Positions 1-8,833 of a DNA stretch of 64,000 nt are shown here, piece by piece (the first letter of the stretch is position 1; each line of letters begins with the position of its first letter). The notes below the pieces were generated by a model. That model did not search any database and had not been told where the DNA came from. It saw only the letters and a program-made list of their open reading frames with translations. This stretch comes from Achromobacter spanius (GTDB taxonomy: Bacteria; Pseudomonadota; Gammaproteobacteria; Burkholderiales; Burkholderiaceae_B), in NCBI RefSeq assembly GCF_003994415.1, contig NZ_CP034689.1, forward strand, positions 4,898,001-4,962,000, in the 5' to 3' direction. The translations under genes and the position numbers were made by a program.

Positions 1-341
1 GCTGCATCCAGCGCCGAGAACAAGGCGCGCTTGATCTCAAGCTTTTCGGGCGAGTTTTCCTGGATGTAGCAGGCGCCCTTGAGCGCGTCGGCCAGGCTGT
101 CGGCAATATGGACGCGGCCGATGATGGCGTCTGCATCCGTCAACAGCCCCTGCGATTGCAGTTCGCGCAATTGCTGCAAGATCAGCATGCGAGCTTCGGC
201 CAGCATGGCGGCGTTGACGTCATGAAGGCGCACCTGCCAGCCCTGGCGCGCAAACACGATGGCCCAACCTTGGCCGATCAGGCCCGTACCGATAATGGCG
301 GCGATACGGGGCGAGGAATTCACAGCGGAATCGGCGCCCAT
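1..341 (-). CDS. 3-hydroxyacyl-CoA dehydrogenase, NAD-binding part (3' end outside window)
   Basis: The first 113 codons of a leftward gene are visible; the rest lies beyond base 1. The N-terminus carries the Rossmann dinucleotide motif GTGLIGQG at residues 18-25, followed by a helix and an acidic residue after the second strand (LHDVN). The ENSPEKLEIK segment is typical of the 3HCDH_N domain. The family oxidises 3-hydroxyacyl-CoA or related 3-hydroxy acids (also carnitine) with NAD. Its ATG overlaps the TGA of the upstream SDR gene by one base (TGATG), so the two are translationally coupled. The substrate is unknown. Confidence 0.85.
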   Translation of the reverse strand, partial: MGADSAVNSSPRIAAIIGTGLIGQGWAIVFARQGWQVRLHDVNAAMLAEARMLILQQLRELQSQGLLTDADAIIGRVHIADSLADALKGACYIQENSPEKLEIKRALFSALDA

Positions 342-1123
342 CAGTAGAGCTTCTGCGTAAAGCCGTCGATCACTAGCGCCTGACCCGTCACGCTGCGGGC
401 CGCTTCGCTGGCGTTGAACAACACGGTGTTGGCAATGTCGCGCGCAGTGACCATGCGGCCCAGCACGGCCTGGCCTTCGTACTGCGCGGCAATTTCTTCA
501 ACCGGACGCCCCAGCGTATCGGCCTTGGCGGCGATGACGGCGCGGATGCGCGGACCTTCAACGGCCCCCGGCAAGATGGCGTTGACCCGGATCCCGTGCG
601 GCCCAAGCTCAATCGCCAACGATTTGGTGAAGCCGATCACCGCCCACTTGGACGCGGAATACACCGAGCGCCCGGCAAAGCCCAGGTGGCCGGCGGCGGA
701 CGACAGGTTGATCATCACACCCGCCTTTGATTCCTTCAGCAGGGGGATGGCCTGGCGGGCGCACAGGAATTGGCCGGTGATGTTGACGGCCAGCGTGCGG
801 TCCCAATCGGCCTTCGACAGCGTTTCAACGTAACCGGTGGGCCCTGCCACGCCGGCGTTGTTGATCAGAATGTCCAGCCCGCCCAGTTTCTGCTTGACGG
901 CGGCAAAGAGCGCGCCCACGCTGTCTTCGTCAGACACGTCCGCCACCATGGCCTGCACGCCGGGCAGTTCGGACGGAATGGCTGCCACACGCGCTTCGTT
1001 GACATCGCACACGAAAACCGTTGCGCCGGCGTGGCGGAATACCTTGGCCATTTCCAAGCCAAGGCCGTCAGCGCCAGCGGTGATCAAGACCCGTTTTCCG
1101 GCGAAATCGACTTCCTCGAACAT
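341..1123 (-). CDS. SDR family NAD(P)-dependent oxidoreductase
   Basis: This is a 260-residue classical short-chain dehydrogenase. The cofactor loop reads TAGADGLG at about 15-22 (the usual TGxxxGIG with an Ala after the Thr). NNAG is at 88-91, and the catalytic Ser142, Tyr155 and Lys159 (YSASK) are all present. The start ATG follows an AGGAGA ribosome site. It is the first gene of a leftward unit with the 3-hydroxyacyl-CoA dehydrogenase, divergent from the Liv transporter operon, so it probably oxidises a hydroxy intermediate of the compound imported by that transporter. The substrate cannot be read from the sequence. Confidence 0.92.
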   Translation of the reverse strand: MFEEVDFAGKRVLITAGADGLGLEMAKVFRHAGATVFVCDVNEARVAAIPSELPGVQAMVADVSDEDSVGALFAAVKQKLGGLDILINNAGVAGPTGYVETLSKADWDRTLAVNITGQFLCARQAIPLLKESKAGVMINLSSAAGHLGFAGRSVYSASKWAVIGFTKSLAIELGPHGIRVNAILPGAVEGPRIRAVIAAKADTLGRPVEEIAAQYEGQAVLGRMVTARDIANTVLFNASEAARSVTGQALVIDGFTQKLY

Positions 1124-1165
1124 GCTGTTGTCTCCTGGTTTTTATGGAAAAGCACGCGCTTGATG

Positions 1166-1178
1166 ATATACGATATAT
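1166..1178. promoter_or_regulatory. AT-rich dyad, candidate operator (left copy)
   Basis: ATATACGATATAT is nearly self-complementary. In reverse complement it matches the right copy at 1380-1392 at 12 of 13 bases, 13 of 14 when the flanking C is included. It lies 43 bases upstream of the SDR start. A dimeric repressor such as a GntR or TetR protein could bind it, but no regulator gene is visible here. Confidence 0.5.
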
Positions 1179-1379
1179 GACGTGGCGCAATATTTTCCAG
1201 CACATACAGCACGCTTTAGCATGACGGAAAGACAGGGCTCGCCTGACGGAATTTTGCGCTTCTTTTCCTAGGCCATCGGCCGCTAAGTCTTTATTCATGC
1301 GGCTTTAGGGAATTCCCCGATTCGGCCCGCCGCAGCCACCACTAGAATCCAATTCGGGGTTTTTGTACCTGGCCGGCAC

Positions 1380-1392
1380 ATATATCATATAT
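1380..1392. promoter_or_regulatory. AT-rich dyad, candidate operator (right copy)
   Basis: ATATATCATATAT is a near-palindrome followed by an A-rich run, 62 bases upstream of the transporter receptor gene. With its partner at 1166-1178 it brackets the divergent promoters. It stands out sharply from the GC-rich surroundings. Confidence 0.5.
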
Positions 1393-1454
1393 TTAAAAAA
1401 GACGGACAACACTCAAGACAGTCCGCATCCCATACCAACAAAGGAGCGTAGACA

Positions 1455-2654
1455 GTGTTCAAGTTCAACAAGGTTATTTTGGCGCTGGGCGTGTGCGGCG
1501 CACTGGCAAGCGGCACCGCGGCGGCCGACATGAAAGTGGGCGCCCTCTTCCCGTTCAGCGGCGCGCTTGCGCTTCTGGGACAAGAGAGCTATCGCGGGCT
1601 GGAGCTTGCCGTCAACGAAATCAACGCCGCGGGCGGCGTCAACGGAGAGAAGATCGAACTCATCAAGGCGGACGCCGTGGACCCGACGCAAGCCGTGTCG
1701 GAAACCAAGCGCCTGATCTCGTCCAACGTGGTGGGGGTGTTCGGCAGCTACGCCTCGGGCATTTCGTATGCGGCCACGCCCGTGACCGAACTGGCTGGCG
1801 TGCCCTATTTCGAACTGGGCGCCACCGCCCACAAGATCACCACGCGCGGCTACAAGTACCTGTTCCGCAGCAATCCCAATACGGCGCTGTACGGCGTGTC
1901 GGTCGTGAACGCGCTGCACGACACCATCGCCCCCGGCATGGGCCTGAACCCCAAGGACATCAAGATCGGCATCATCCACGAAGACGGGCCTTATGGCACC
2001 GACGTGGCGGCCACCGAGAAAAAGCGCGCGCAAGAGCTGGGTTACACCGTGGCCGAAGTGCTGCCCTATTCGGCCAAGACCGTGGACTTGTCGTCGTTGA
2101 TCCTGCGCTTGAAAGGCGCCAAGGTCGACGTCGTGCTGCAAACGGCCTACCAGAACGACGCCATCCTGTACTTCAGCCAGGCACGCGCGGCGGGCTTCAA
2201 GCCCAAGGTCGTGATCGGCGCAGGCGGCGGTTATTCGCTGGCCGATACCGCCAAGGCGGTGGGCGCCGACATGAATGGCGTGTTCGACCTGGACTTCCCC
2301 CAAGCGTCCATCAATCCGGCTGGCGCGCCGGGCCTGGACAAATTCCTGGCCGCCTACAAAGCCACCTACAAGAGCGACCCGCAGTCCGGCCACAGCCTGA
2401 CCAACTACGTCGGCGCCAAGGCCTTCTTTGAAGCCATTGGCAACGCCAAGTCCACCGACAAGGACAAGATCCGCGCCGCGGTCCTGGCCTACAAGAAGCC
2501 GGCTGGCCAGACGGCCAACGGCTGGGGATTCGACTTCGGTGAAGACGGCCAGAACAACGCCTCGACGTTCTACGTCATGCAATGGCAGGACGGCAAGCTC
2601 GTCACCATCGCGCCCAGCAACCTCGCACTTGGCAAGCCCATCTTCAACAAGTAA
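1455..2654 (+). CDS. ABC transporter substrate-binding protein, Leu/Ile/Val-type
   Basis: This is a 399-residue type I periplasmic binding protein. Residues 1-24 form a signal peptide ending AAA before the mature ADMKVGALFPFSG start typical of the Peripla_BP_6 family. The GTG start follows AAGGAG at good spacing. It would capture the substrate and deliver it to the LivH/LivM-G/LivF importer encoded immediately downstream. Although the family is named for branched-chain amino acids, the linked dehydrogenases suggest an organic acid or aromatic substrate. Two hairpins follow the gene and may stabilise its message relative to the permease genes. Confidence 0.93.
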   Translation: MFKFNKVILALGVCGALASGTAAADMKVGALFPFSGALALLGQESYRGLELAVNEINAAGGVNGEKIELIKADAVDPTQAVSETKRLISSNVVGVFGSYASGISYAATPVTELAGVPYFELGATAHKITTRGYKYLFRSNPNTALYGVSVVNALHDTIAPGMGLNPKDIKIGIIHEDGPYGTDVAATEKKRAQELGYTVAEVLPYSAKTVDLSSLILRLKGAKVDVVLQTAYQNDAILYFSQARAAGFKPKVVIGAGGGYSLADTAKAVGADMNGVFDLDFPQASINPAGAPGLDKFLAAYKATYKSDPQSGHSLTNYVGAKAFFEAIGNAKSTDKDKIRAAVLAYKKPAGQTANGWGFDFGEDGQNNASTFYVMQWQDGKLVTIAPSNLALGKPIFNK

Positions 2655-2668
2655 GCGCGACGCCAGTG

Positions 2669-2692
2669 ATCAGGCGCTCGGGGGCGCCTGAT
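2669..2692 (+). terminator. Intercistronic hairpin 1 between receptor and livH
   Basis: ATCAGGCGC (2669-2677) pairs perfectly with GCGCCTGAT (2684-2692) across a six-base loop. There is only a weak T tract behind it, so it looks like an attenuator or mRNA stabiliser rather than a full stop. Confidence 0.55.
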
Positions 2693-2710
2693 GTTTCCCG
2701 GGAATATCGC

Positions 2711-2749
2711 GCCCCGGCGCGGCCGCCATCGCAGCGGCCACGCCGGGGC
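2711..2749 (+). terminator. Intercistronic hairpin 2 between receptor and livH
   Basis: GCCCCGGCG (2711-2719) pairs with CGCCGGGGC (2741-2749), and the inner GGCCGC (2721-2726) pairs with GCGGCC (2734-2739). A single C/A mismatch separates the two blocks. This very stable GC stem has no U tract and ends 26 bases before the livH start. Confidence 0.55.
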
Positions 2750-2775
2750 CGCGTCCCGCTCTAAGAGGTTGCACC

Positions 2776-3642
2776 ATGGATATTTTCATTCAACTGGTCA
2801 TCAATGGCCTGTTGCTGGGCGGCGCGTACACCATCATCAGCCTGGGGCTGACGTTGATCTTCGGCGTCGTGCGCGTCGTGAACTTCGCACACGGCGAGTT
2901 CCTGATGGTTGGCATGTACCTGGTTTACCTGATCGCCGCGCAATTCGGCGTCCACCCTTATGTGGGCCTGGTGCCGGTGGCGGTGATTCTGTTCGCGCTG
3001 GGCGCGCTGACGCAAAAGGGCATCATCCAGCCGCTGTTGCATGCAGACCAGCACATCCAGATTTTCGCCACGGTGGGCGTGTCCACCATCCTGCTGAATC
3101 TTGCGCTGGTGATCTTCGGCGCCAATGTGTATCGCGCGCCGGTGGAGCTGGGCACGAACGCCATTGCCGTCGGCAATTACTCTATGGTGACGGGGCAGGT
3201 GATCACCTTCGTGATCGGCATCAGCCTGGCGATATTGCTGCATTTTTTCATGCATCGCACGTACCTGGGTCGCGCGCTGCGCGCGGTGGCGCAGCATCGC
3301 TATGCCGCCACGTTGATGGGCGTGAACGTGAACAACGTGTACGCCATCGCCTTCGGCCTGGGCACGGCCTTCGTCGGCATCGCGGCGGGCTTGCTGGCGC
3401 CGCAGTATCCGGTGTTTCCAACGGTGGGCACGTACTTCGTGCTGACCGCCTTCGTGATCGTGGTGCTGGGCGGACTGGGCAGCCTGTATGGCGCCGTGGC
3501 CGGCTCCATGATCATCGGCATCGTGGATACGCTGGCCGGTTATTACATCGCCCCCGACCTGAAAGAGGTCGTGTATTTCGGGATCTTCCTCTTGATCCTT
3601 GTCCTGCGACCGAACGGCCTGTTCGGCGTCGGTACAGAGTGA
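2776..3642 (+). CDS. livH: Branched-chain-type ABC transporter permease LivH
   Basis: This 288-residue protein is very hydrophobic and has the LivH hallmarks: an N-terminal LVINGLLLGGAYTIISLG segment, NFAHGEFLMVGMY and a C-terminal LRPNGLFG. About eight membrane helices are expected. It forms half of the inner-membrane channel with the LivM part of the next gene. AAGAGG precedes the ATG. It is the second gene of the operon, separated from the receptor gene by two hairpins. Confidence 0.93.
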   Translation: MDIFIQLVINGLLLGGAYTIISLGLTLIFGVVRVVNFAHGEFLMVGMYLVYLIAAQFGVHPYVGLVPVAVILFALGALTQKGIIQPLLHADQHIQIFATVGVSTILLNLALVIFGANVYRAPVELGTNAIAVGNYSMVTGQVITFVIGISLAILLHFFMHRTYLGRALRAVAQHRYAATLMGVNVNNVYAIAFGLGTAFVGIAAGLLAPQYPVFPTVGTYFVLTAFVIVVLGGLGSLYGAVAGSMIIGIVDTLAGYYIAPDLKEVVYFGIFLLILVLRPNGLFGVGTE

Positions 3643-3664
3643 TCAGAGCCACAAGGAGCGAGAC

Positions 3665-5446
3665 GTGTTTCCCGACTTTCGAAGCCCCAAAGCCTACGTC
3701 AGCCTGATTCTGCTGATTGTGATGTTCCTCGTGCCCGTCGTCATGGGTACGCCTTTCTGGACCAACCTGTTTGTACTGCTGTTCGTCTTTGCGTCGCTAT
3801 CCGTGGCGTGGAATATCGTGGGCGGCTACGCGGGCCAGCTTTCGCTGGGCCATGCGGTGTTCTACGGCATCGGCGGCTATACGGCCACGCTGCTGACGCA
3901 GAACTTCGGCATATCGCCGTGGATCGGCATGCTGGCGGGCGCGGCGATCTCGGCGGCCGTGGCCATCCTGATCAGCTATCCCACCTTGCGGCTGCGCGGC
4001 CCGTTCTTCGCGCTGGCCACCATCGCCATTCTTGAAGTGGTGCGCCTGCTGGTCATCCACGAAGAAAGCTGGACGGGCGGCTCAAGCGGCATCAGCCTGC
4101 CGCTGAACATAGGCTGGGCGTGGATCGTGTTCCGCGAAAAGATGAACTACGTAATCATCGCGTTCGGCCTGTTCCTGTTCGTGACGTGGGTGTCGTGGGC
4201 GATCCGCAAGTCGCGCATCGGCCATTACCTGATCGCCATCCGAGAGCGCGAGGATGCGGCGCTGGCCGTGGGTATCCATACCGTGCGGGTGAAGATCATC
4301 GCGGCGGTGGTGTCCGCCATGCTGACCAGCATCATCGGCACCTTCCACATTACCTACCTGACCTTCGTGGATCCCAGTTCGGCGTTCTCGCTGGAGCTGT
4401 CGATCCAGGTGGCCATGTTCGCCCTGATCGGCGGCCTGGGCACCGTGGCCGGCCCCATCGCGGGCACCTTCCTCGTGCTGCCCATCGCGGAACTGGCGCG
4501 TGGCTGGCTGTCCAGCGTGGGCAACGGCATGCACGGGCTGATCTACGGTGTGATTCTGGTGGCCGTGGTGCTGACCATTCCGCGCGGCCTGGCCGGTGCG
4601 TTTGGCCCCGCCATCGAACGCGCATTGGCGCGCCTGCCTTATCTGGGCACGCCGCGCAAGAAGCGGCAATTGGCTGACGAACTGCGCCTGCACAGCGCCA
4701 CCCGTTCTGATCAGCCAGTGCTGAAGGCTGAAAAGCTGTTCAAGAGCTTCGGCGGCCTGCGCGCCACCAACGACGTATCGCTGACGCTGAACCAGAACGA
4801 AATCCTGGGCATGATCGGGCCGAACGGCGCGGGCAAGACCACGGTGTTCAACCTGCTGTCCGGCTTCTTGTCGCCGGACAAGGGCGATATTTCGATGCTG
4901 GACGCGGACGGCAACTGGGTCACGTGCAAGACGCCGGACGAGTTCGCGCACAAGGGGCTGGGCCGCACCTTCCAGATCGCCAAGCCGTTCACCGGCCTGA
5001 CGGTGCTGGAGAACATCATGCTGGGCGCGTTCATCCGCACGTCGAACCGTGACGAGGCCGAGCAGATTGCGTTGAAGGTGGCCGAGCAGACGGACTTGAC
5101 CAAGTCCCTGAACACCGAGGCGCGCAGCCTGACGGTGGGTGGCATGAAGCGGCTGGAGATCGCCCGCGCGCTGGCCATCAAGCCGCGCATTCTTCTGCTG
5201 GATGAAGTGATGGCGGGGCTGAACCCGACCGACATCGAGAAGTCCATCCAGATGATCCGGCGCATCCGAGATTCCGGGGTGTCGGTGCTGCTGATCGAAC
5301 ACATGATGCAGGCCACGATGGCGCTGTCCGACCGCATTATCGTCTTGAACGAAGGCGGCGTGCTGGTCAGCGGCGCGCCGAAGGACGTGGTCGAGAACCC
5401 CGCCGTCATCGAGGCGTATTTGGGCAAGGAGTACCAGGATGCTTAA
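3665..5446 (+). CDS. Fused ABC permease/ATPase (LivM-LivG)
   Basis: This 593-residue protein joins a LivM permease (about 1-345; GGYAGQLSLGHAVFYGIGGY is diagnostic) to a LivG ATPase (about 352-593). The ATPase has Walker A GPNGAGKTT near 385, a modified signature LTVGGMKRLEIARA near 489 (usual LSxGQ), Walker B ILLLDEVMAGL near 510 and the H-loop His in LLIEHMM near 546. The GTG start at 3665 is chosen because AAGGAGCGAGAC precedes it; an in-frame upstream extension has no ribosome site. It overlaps livF by eight bases. Such fusions occur in Alcaligenaceae; separate genes are the commoner arrangement elsewhere. Confidence 0.93.
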   Translation: MFPDFRSPKAYVSLILLIVMFLVPVVMGTPFWTNLFVLLFVFASLSVAWNIVGGYAGQLSLGHAVFYGIGGYTATLLTQNFGISPWIGMLAGAAISAAVAILISYPTLRLRGPFFALATIAILEVVRLLVIHEESWTGGSSGISLPLNIGWAWIVFREKMNYVIIAFGLFLFVTWVSWAIRKSRIGHYLIAIREREDAALAVGIHTVRVKIIAAVVSAMLTSIIGTFHITYLTFVDPSSAFSLELSIQVAMFALIGGLGTVAGPIAGTFLVLPIAELARGWLSSVGNGMHGLIYGVILVAVVLTIPRGLAGAFGPAIERALARLPYLGTPRKKRQLADELRLHSATRSDQPVLKAEKLFKSFGGLRATNDVSLTLNQNEILGMIGPNGAGKTTVFNLLSGFLSPDKGDISMLDADGNWVTCKTPDEFAHKGLGRTFQIAKPFTGLTVLENIMLGAFIRTSNRDEAEQIALKVAEQTDLTKSLNTEARSLTVGGMKRLEIARALAIKPRILLLDEVMAGLNPTDIEKSIQMIRRIRDSGVSVLLIEHMMQATMALSDRIIVLNEGGVLVSGAPKDVVENPAVIEAYLGKEYQDA

Positions 5447-6143
5447 GGTGTCGAATCTGACGTCGGGCTATGGCAAGAGCCAAGTGCTGAACGGCTTGAA
5501 CTTCGAGGTCAACGCGGGCGAAATCGTGACCCTGATCGGCGCGAACGGGGCGGGCAAGACCACCACCCTGAAAACGCTGTGCGGCGTCATTCCCACGCTG
5601 CAAGGCAAGGTGGAATTCGAAGGCCGCGACCTCACCAACCACAACCCCTACGACATCGTGGACGCCGGCATCACGATGATTCCGGAAGGCCGCCAGCTGT
5701 TCCCGCACTTCACGGTGAAAGACAACCTGCTGATGGGTTCGTACAAGCGCGCCGCGCGCCCCATCGTGCAGCAGAAGCTGGACGAGGTGCTGCGGATTTT
5801 CCCGCGCGTGAAAGAACGCTTGTCGCAGTACGCCGGGTCTTTGTCGGGCGGGGAACAGCAGATGGTGGCCATCGCGCGCGGCATGATGGCAGACCCCAAG
5901 CTGCTGGTGTTCGACGAACCCTCGCTGGGCTTGTCGCCGCTGCTGGTGCAGCAGATGTTCGACATCATCCGCGACGTCACCTCGCATGGCGTGACGGTGC
6001 TGCTGGTCGAGCAGAACGTGTTCCGCACCCTGCGCCTGGCCGACCGCGGCTATGTGCTGGAAAACGGCGCCATCGTGCGCACCGGCACGGGCGCTGAACT
6101 GCTTAGCGATCCGCATGTAAAGAAGGCCTATCTGGGCCATTAA
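5439..6143 (+). CDS. livF: ABC transporter ATP-binding protein LivF
   Basis: This 234-residue ATPase has Walker A GANGAGKTTT (about 34-43), signature LSGGEQQ (about 134), Walker B LLVFDEPSLGLSP and the LivF-typical LLVEQN at the switch position. It pairs with the LivG half of the preceding fusion to power import. It starts inside the end of the fusion gene, so translation is coupled. Confidence 0.95.
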   Translation: MLKVSNLTSGYGKSQVLNGLNFEVNAGEIVTLIGANGAGKTTTLKTLCGVIPTLQGKVEFEGRDLTNHNPYDIVDAGITMIPEGRQLFPHFTVKDNLLMGSYKRAARPIVQQKLDEVLRIFPRVKERLSQYAGSLSGGEQQMVAIARGMMADPKLLVFDEPSLGLSPLLVQQMFDIIRDVTSHGVTVLLVEQNVFRTLRLADRGYVLENGAIVRTGTGAELLSDPHVKKAYLGH

Positions 6144-6159
6144 AACCAGGATTCCTCTT

Positions 6160-7155
6160 ATGACCCTACGCTGCACATTCATCGACCATGGCAAGGGCGG
6201 CGCGCCCGATTGCATGCACATCGCCCAACGCGACATGGACGCGCCCGCCGGCCGGCAGGTGCTGATTGAAGTGGCCTATGCCGGGGTCAACCGCCCCGAC
6301 GTGCTGCAACGTTCGGGCTCTTACCCCCCGCCCCCGGGCGCGTCGCCCTACCTGGGGCTGGAAGTGTCCGGCACCATCATCGACGTGGGCCCCGACGTGA
6401 CCGCCTGGAAAAAAGGCGATACCGTCTGCGCGCTGACGCCGGGCGGCGGCTACGCCCAGTACTGCCTGGCGGACGAACGCCACTGTCTGCCCGTGCCGCG
6501 CGGGATGGACCTGCTGACGGCCGCCGCCATTCCCGAGAACTACTTCACGGTCTGGACCAATGTGTTTGACCGCGCCCGTCTGGCTTCCGGCGAGAAATTC
6601 CTGGTGCATGGCGGCTCCAGCGGCATCGGGCTGACGGCCATTCAATTGGCGCGGGCGTTTGGCGCCGAGGTCTGGACCACCGTGGGCAACGCCGCCAAGG
6701 CCGAGGCCTGCCTGAAAGCCGGCGCGCATCACGCCGTGCTGTACCGCGACACCGACTTCGAAGCCGAGGTGCGCCAGGCTACCCAGGGCGGGGGCGTGGA
6801 CGTCATTCTGGACATGGTGGGCGGGTCTTACATCAACAAGAACATCAGGCTCCTGGCCGTGAACGGGCGGCTGGTGCAGATCGCTTTCCTGGAAGGCAGC
6901 AAGGCCGAGATCGACGCCCTGCCCATCATGACCAAGCGACTGCAATTCACGGGGTCCACACTGCGGCCGCGCTCGGACGATGACAAGGGCGCCATCGCCC
7001 AGGCGCTGGCCGCGAAGGTGGTGCCGCTGATGGAACAAGGCCAATGCCTGCCGCTGATCCACGAGGTCTTTCCGCTGGCGGATGCGCCACGCGCGCATGC
7101 CTTGATGGAAAGCAGCCAGCACATCGGCAAGATCATGTTGAAGGTGGGTGCATGA
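6160..7155 (+). CDS. NAD(P)H-quinone oxidoreductase-like MDR protein
   Basis: This 331-residue medium-chain reductase is of the PIG3/quinone oxidoreductase type, with GVNRPDVLQRSG and YPPPPGASPYLGLEVSG in the N-terminal GroES-like domain and the nucleotide loop HGGSSGIG near 150. No structural zinc cysteine cluster is seen, consistent with a zinc-free enzyme. It likely reduces an enone or quinone-like intermediate with NADPH. It lies 16 bases behind livF and its stop overlaps the next SDR start (ATGA), so it belongs to the transporter operon. Confidence 0.9.
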   Translation: MTLRCTFIDHGKGGAPDCMHIAQRDMDAPAGRQVLIEVAYAGVNRPDVLQRSGSYPPPPGASPYLGLEVSGTIIDVGPDVTAWKKGDTVCALTPGGGYAQYCLADERHCLPVPRGMDLLTAAAIPENYFTVWTNVFDRARLASGEKFLVHGGSSGIGLTAIQLARAFGAEVWTTVGNAAKAEACLKAGAHHAVLYRDTDFEAEVRQATQGGGVDVILDMVGGSYINKNIRLLAVNGRLVQIAFLEGSKAEIDALPIMTKRLQFTGSTLRPRSDDDKGAIAQALAAKVVPLMEQGQCLPLIHEVFPLADAPRAHALMESSQHIGKIMLKVGA

Positions 7156-7931
7156 GTGCAGACATGAAGGCTCGCTTTGACGGCCAGGTCGCCATCGTGA
7201 CGGGCGCCGTCGGCGGCATCGGGTCGGCCATCGTCGAGGGCTTTCTGGCCGAAGGCGGGCGCGTGGGCCTGGTCGACTTCAATGCGCAGGCGGGCGCGGC
7301 CTACGAACAGGCGCTTAAGGAACGCGGACACGATGTGACGTTCGTGCCCGCCGACGTGGCCCACTTCGACCAGTGCCAGGCCGCCTACGACCGCATCACG
7401 GCCGACCTGGGGGCTGCCACGATCCTGGTCAACAACGTGGGCATTTCCCCCAAGACCGACGGCCGCGCACTGAAAGTCTGGGAGATGCCGCCCGCGGAAT
7501 GGGACAAGGTGATGTCGGTGAACCTGAACAGCGTGTTCTACATGACGCACCTGGCCACGCCGCACATGGTCAAGCAGCGCCAGGGGCGCGTGATCAATAT
7601 GTCGTCGGTGGCGGGCAAGGCGTACTGCGACATCGTGGCGGCGCATTACGCGGCCACCAAGGCCGGGCTGATCGGCTTGACCCGACACTGGGCCGCTGAG
7701 CTGGGCGAATTCGATGTCACCGTCAATGGGCTGGCGCCTGGGCGTATCAGCACGCCGCTGCTGAAAAGCGTGCCCCAGGAGATCAACGATGCCGTGGCGC
7801 GGGTGACGGCGCTGCGTCGCCTGGGCACCCCGGAAGAGGTGGCCGACGCCTGCCTGTTCTTTGCCTCCGACCAGGCCCGGTTTGTGACCGGCCAGGTATT
7901 GGATGTGGCGGGCGGCTGGCTGATGACCTGA
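7152..7931 (+). CDS. SDR family oxidoreductase (FabG-like)
   Basis: This 259-residue short-chain dehydrogenase has cofactor loop TGAVGGIG near 17-24, NNVG at 94-97 and catalytic Tyr166/Lys170 (YAATK). The C-terminal FVTGQVLDVAGG is typical of acetoacetyl-CoA or 3-oxoacyl reductases. The ATG at 7152 overlaps the preceding TGA, which decides the start over in-frame upstream codons. It is the last gene of the Liv operon. It probably acts on a hydroxy/oxo intermediate of the imported compound. Confidence 0.92.
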   Translation: MSADMKARFDGQVAIVTGAVGGIGSAIVEGFLAEGGRVGLVDFNAQAGAAYEQALKERGHDVTFVPADVAHFDQCQAAYDRITADLGAATILVNNVGISPKTDGRALKVWEMPPAEWDKVMSVNLNSVFYMTHLATPHMVKQRQGRVINMSSVAGKAYCDIVAAHYAATKAGLIGLTRHWAAELGEFDVTVNGLAPGRISTPLLKSVPQEINDAVARVTALRRLGTPEEVADACLFFASDQARFVTGQVLDVAGGWLMT

Positions 7932-7970
7932 ACGGCCTTGCCATCGCCCGCCGCGCCGTCACGTCAGCGC

Positions 7971-8633
7971 TCAGGCGTCTTGCACGCCCAGCCGGTACAC
8001 CACGGTGTCCAGCCGGCTGACGCCCGCGCCCTGGAACTTGGGTTCTTTGTCGAGGATATCGCGGCGGTCGATGATGACCGCCGGCGCCACGCCGGTGAAG
8101 ATCGCCTGCACTTCGCTGTCCACCACCGAGAATGGCGGCCCCGCCATCTCTTCCTGCGGATAGTCCAGCGTGATCAGCAAGCCCCGACTGGCGGGCGATA
8201 ACTGACCATAGACGTGGCGCACGTAGTCGGCCCGCATGGCTTCGGGCAGCGCGACCAGCGCGGCGCGATCGTAGGCGCCCACGCAGTGCGACAACAGTTG
8301 CGAATCCAGCTTGAAGATGTCGCCAAGAATGATTTCAATATTGCCCGCCACGTAGTGCGTGCCGTAGACGGATTCATGCGTCACGGGGCGCAGCTCGTTT
8401 TCGGTGAAGAACTGTTCCACCGCAAGCTGGGAAAGCTCGACGCCCAGCACCGAGTGCCCCTGCGCCGCCAGCCACACCATGTCCAGCGATTTTCCGCACA
8501 ACGGCACCAGCACCCGTCCACCCTGCGGTACGGCCAACGTGGGCCAATACTTCTGCAAGAGCGGTGTAATCCGGGTCTGATGGAAGTGCGTGCGCCCTTC
8601 GCGCCAGCGTTCCAACCAGAATTCTGCGTCCAT
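7971..8633 (-). CDS. tpm: Thiopurine S-methyltransferase
   Basis: This 220-residue protein begins MDAEFWLERW with a following WREGRTHFHQ block, the standard start of bacterial TPMT proteins. The SAM-binding segment reads VLVPLCGKSLDMVWLA and is followed by VLGVELSQLAVEQFF. The enzyme transfers methyl from SAM to thiols; in bacteria it is also linked to methylation of selenium and tellurium oxyanions. An ATG eleven codons upstream is possible, but the internal start matches family length. It converges on the SDR gene across a short gap. Confidence 0.93.
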   Translation of the reverse strand: MDAEFWLERWREGRTHFHQTRITPLLQKYWPTLAVPQGGRVLVPLCGKSLDMVWLAAQGHSVLGVELSQLAVEQFFTENELRPVTHESVYGTHYVAGNIEIILGDIFKLDSQLLSHCVGAYDRAALVALPEAMRADYVRHVYGQLSPASRGLLITLDYPQEEMAGPPFSVVDSEVQAIFTGVAPAVIIDRRDILDKEPKFQGAGVSRLDTVVYRLGVQDA

Positions 8634-8833
8634 GTCCTGTCTGCTCCCCCTGTGTGTCGATTGCAAGCTCTACGCTTTTGTCCGGGCCGGCCGGGGCCCG
8701 GGGCTGTGACGCACCCCGCATGTCGGGTGTGCCGGGCATTGTAGTGCCCTGCTCGGCACCCAGTTCAATAGTGACGCCGGCGCCTTGGCCCGGTATGCTC
8801 TGCACCAGCGTGCCCCTTCCCACATAGGAACCG

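Larger units (their letters stand above)
1124..1454. promoter_or_regulatory. Divergent intergenic control region
   Basis: This gap separates the leftward SDR/3HCDH unit from the rightward Liv operon and holds no plausible gene. It contains two near-identical AT-rich dyads, one close to each gene start (listed separately), and must carry both promoters. An AAGGAG ribosome site at 1441-1446 precedes a GTG start for the solute receptor. Confidence 0.7.

Noticed and set aside
1413..2582. A 389-codon open frame on the minus strand
   Set aside because: It lies wholly over the well-supported solute receptor gene. The translation is rich in Arg, His and Gly without domains, the usual antisense shadow in high-GC DNA.
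4082..5302. A 406-codon open frame antisense to the LivM-LivG fusion
   Set aside because: Low-complexity His/Gln/Arg composition, no ribosome site and complete overlap with a conserved ABC gene.
3665..5446. Two separate livM and livG genes broken by a missed stop
   Set aside because: The frame is continuous, with a plausible linker near 335-352 and no internal ribosome site or start at the junction. A genuine fusion is the simpler reading.
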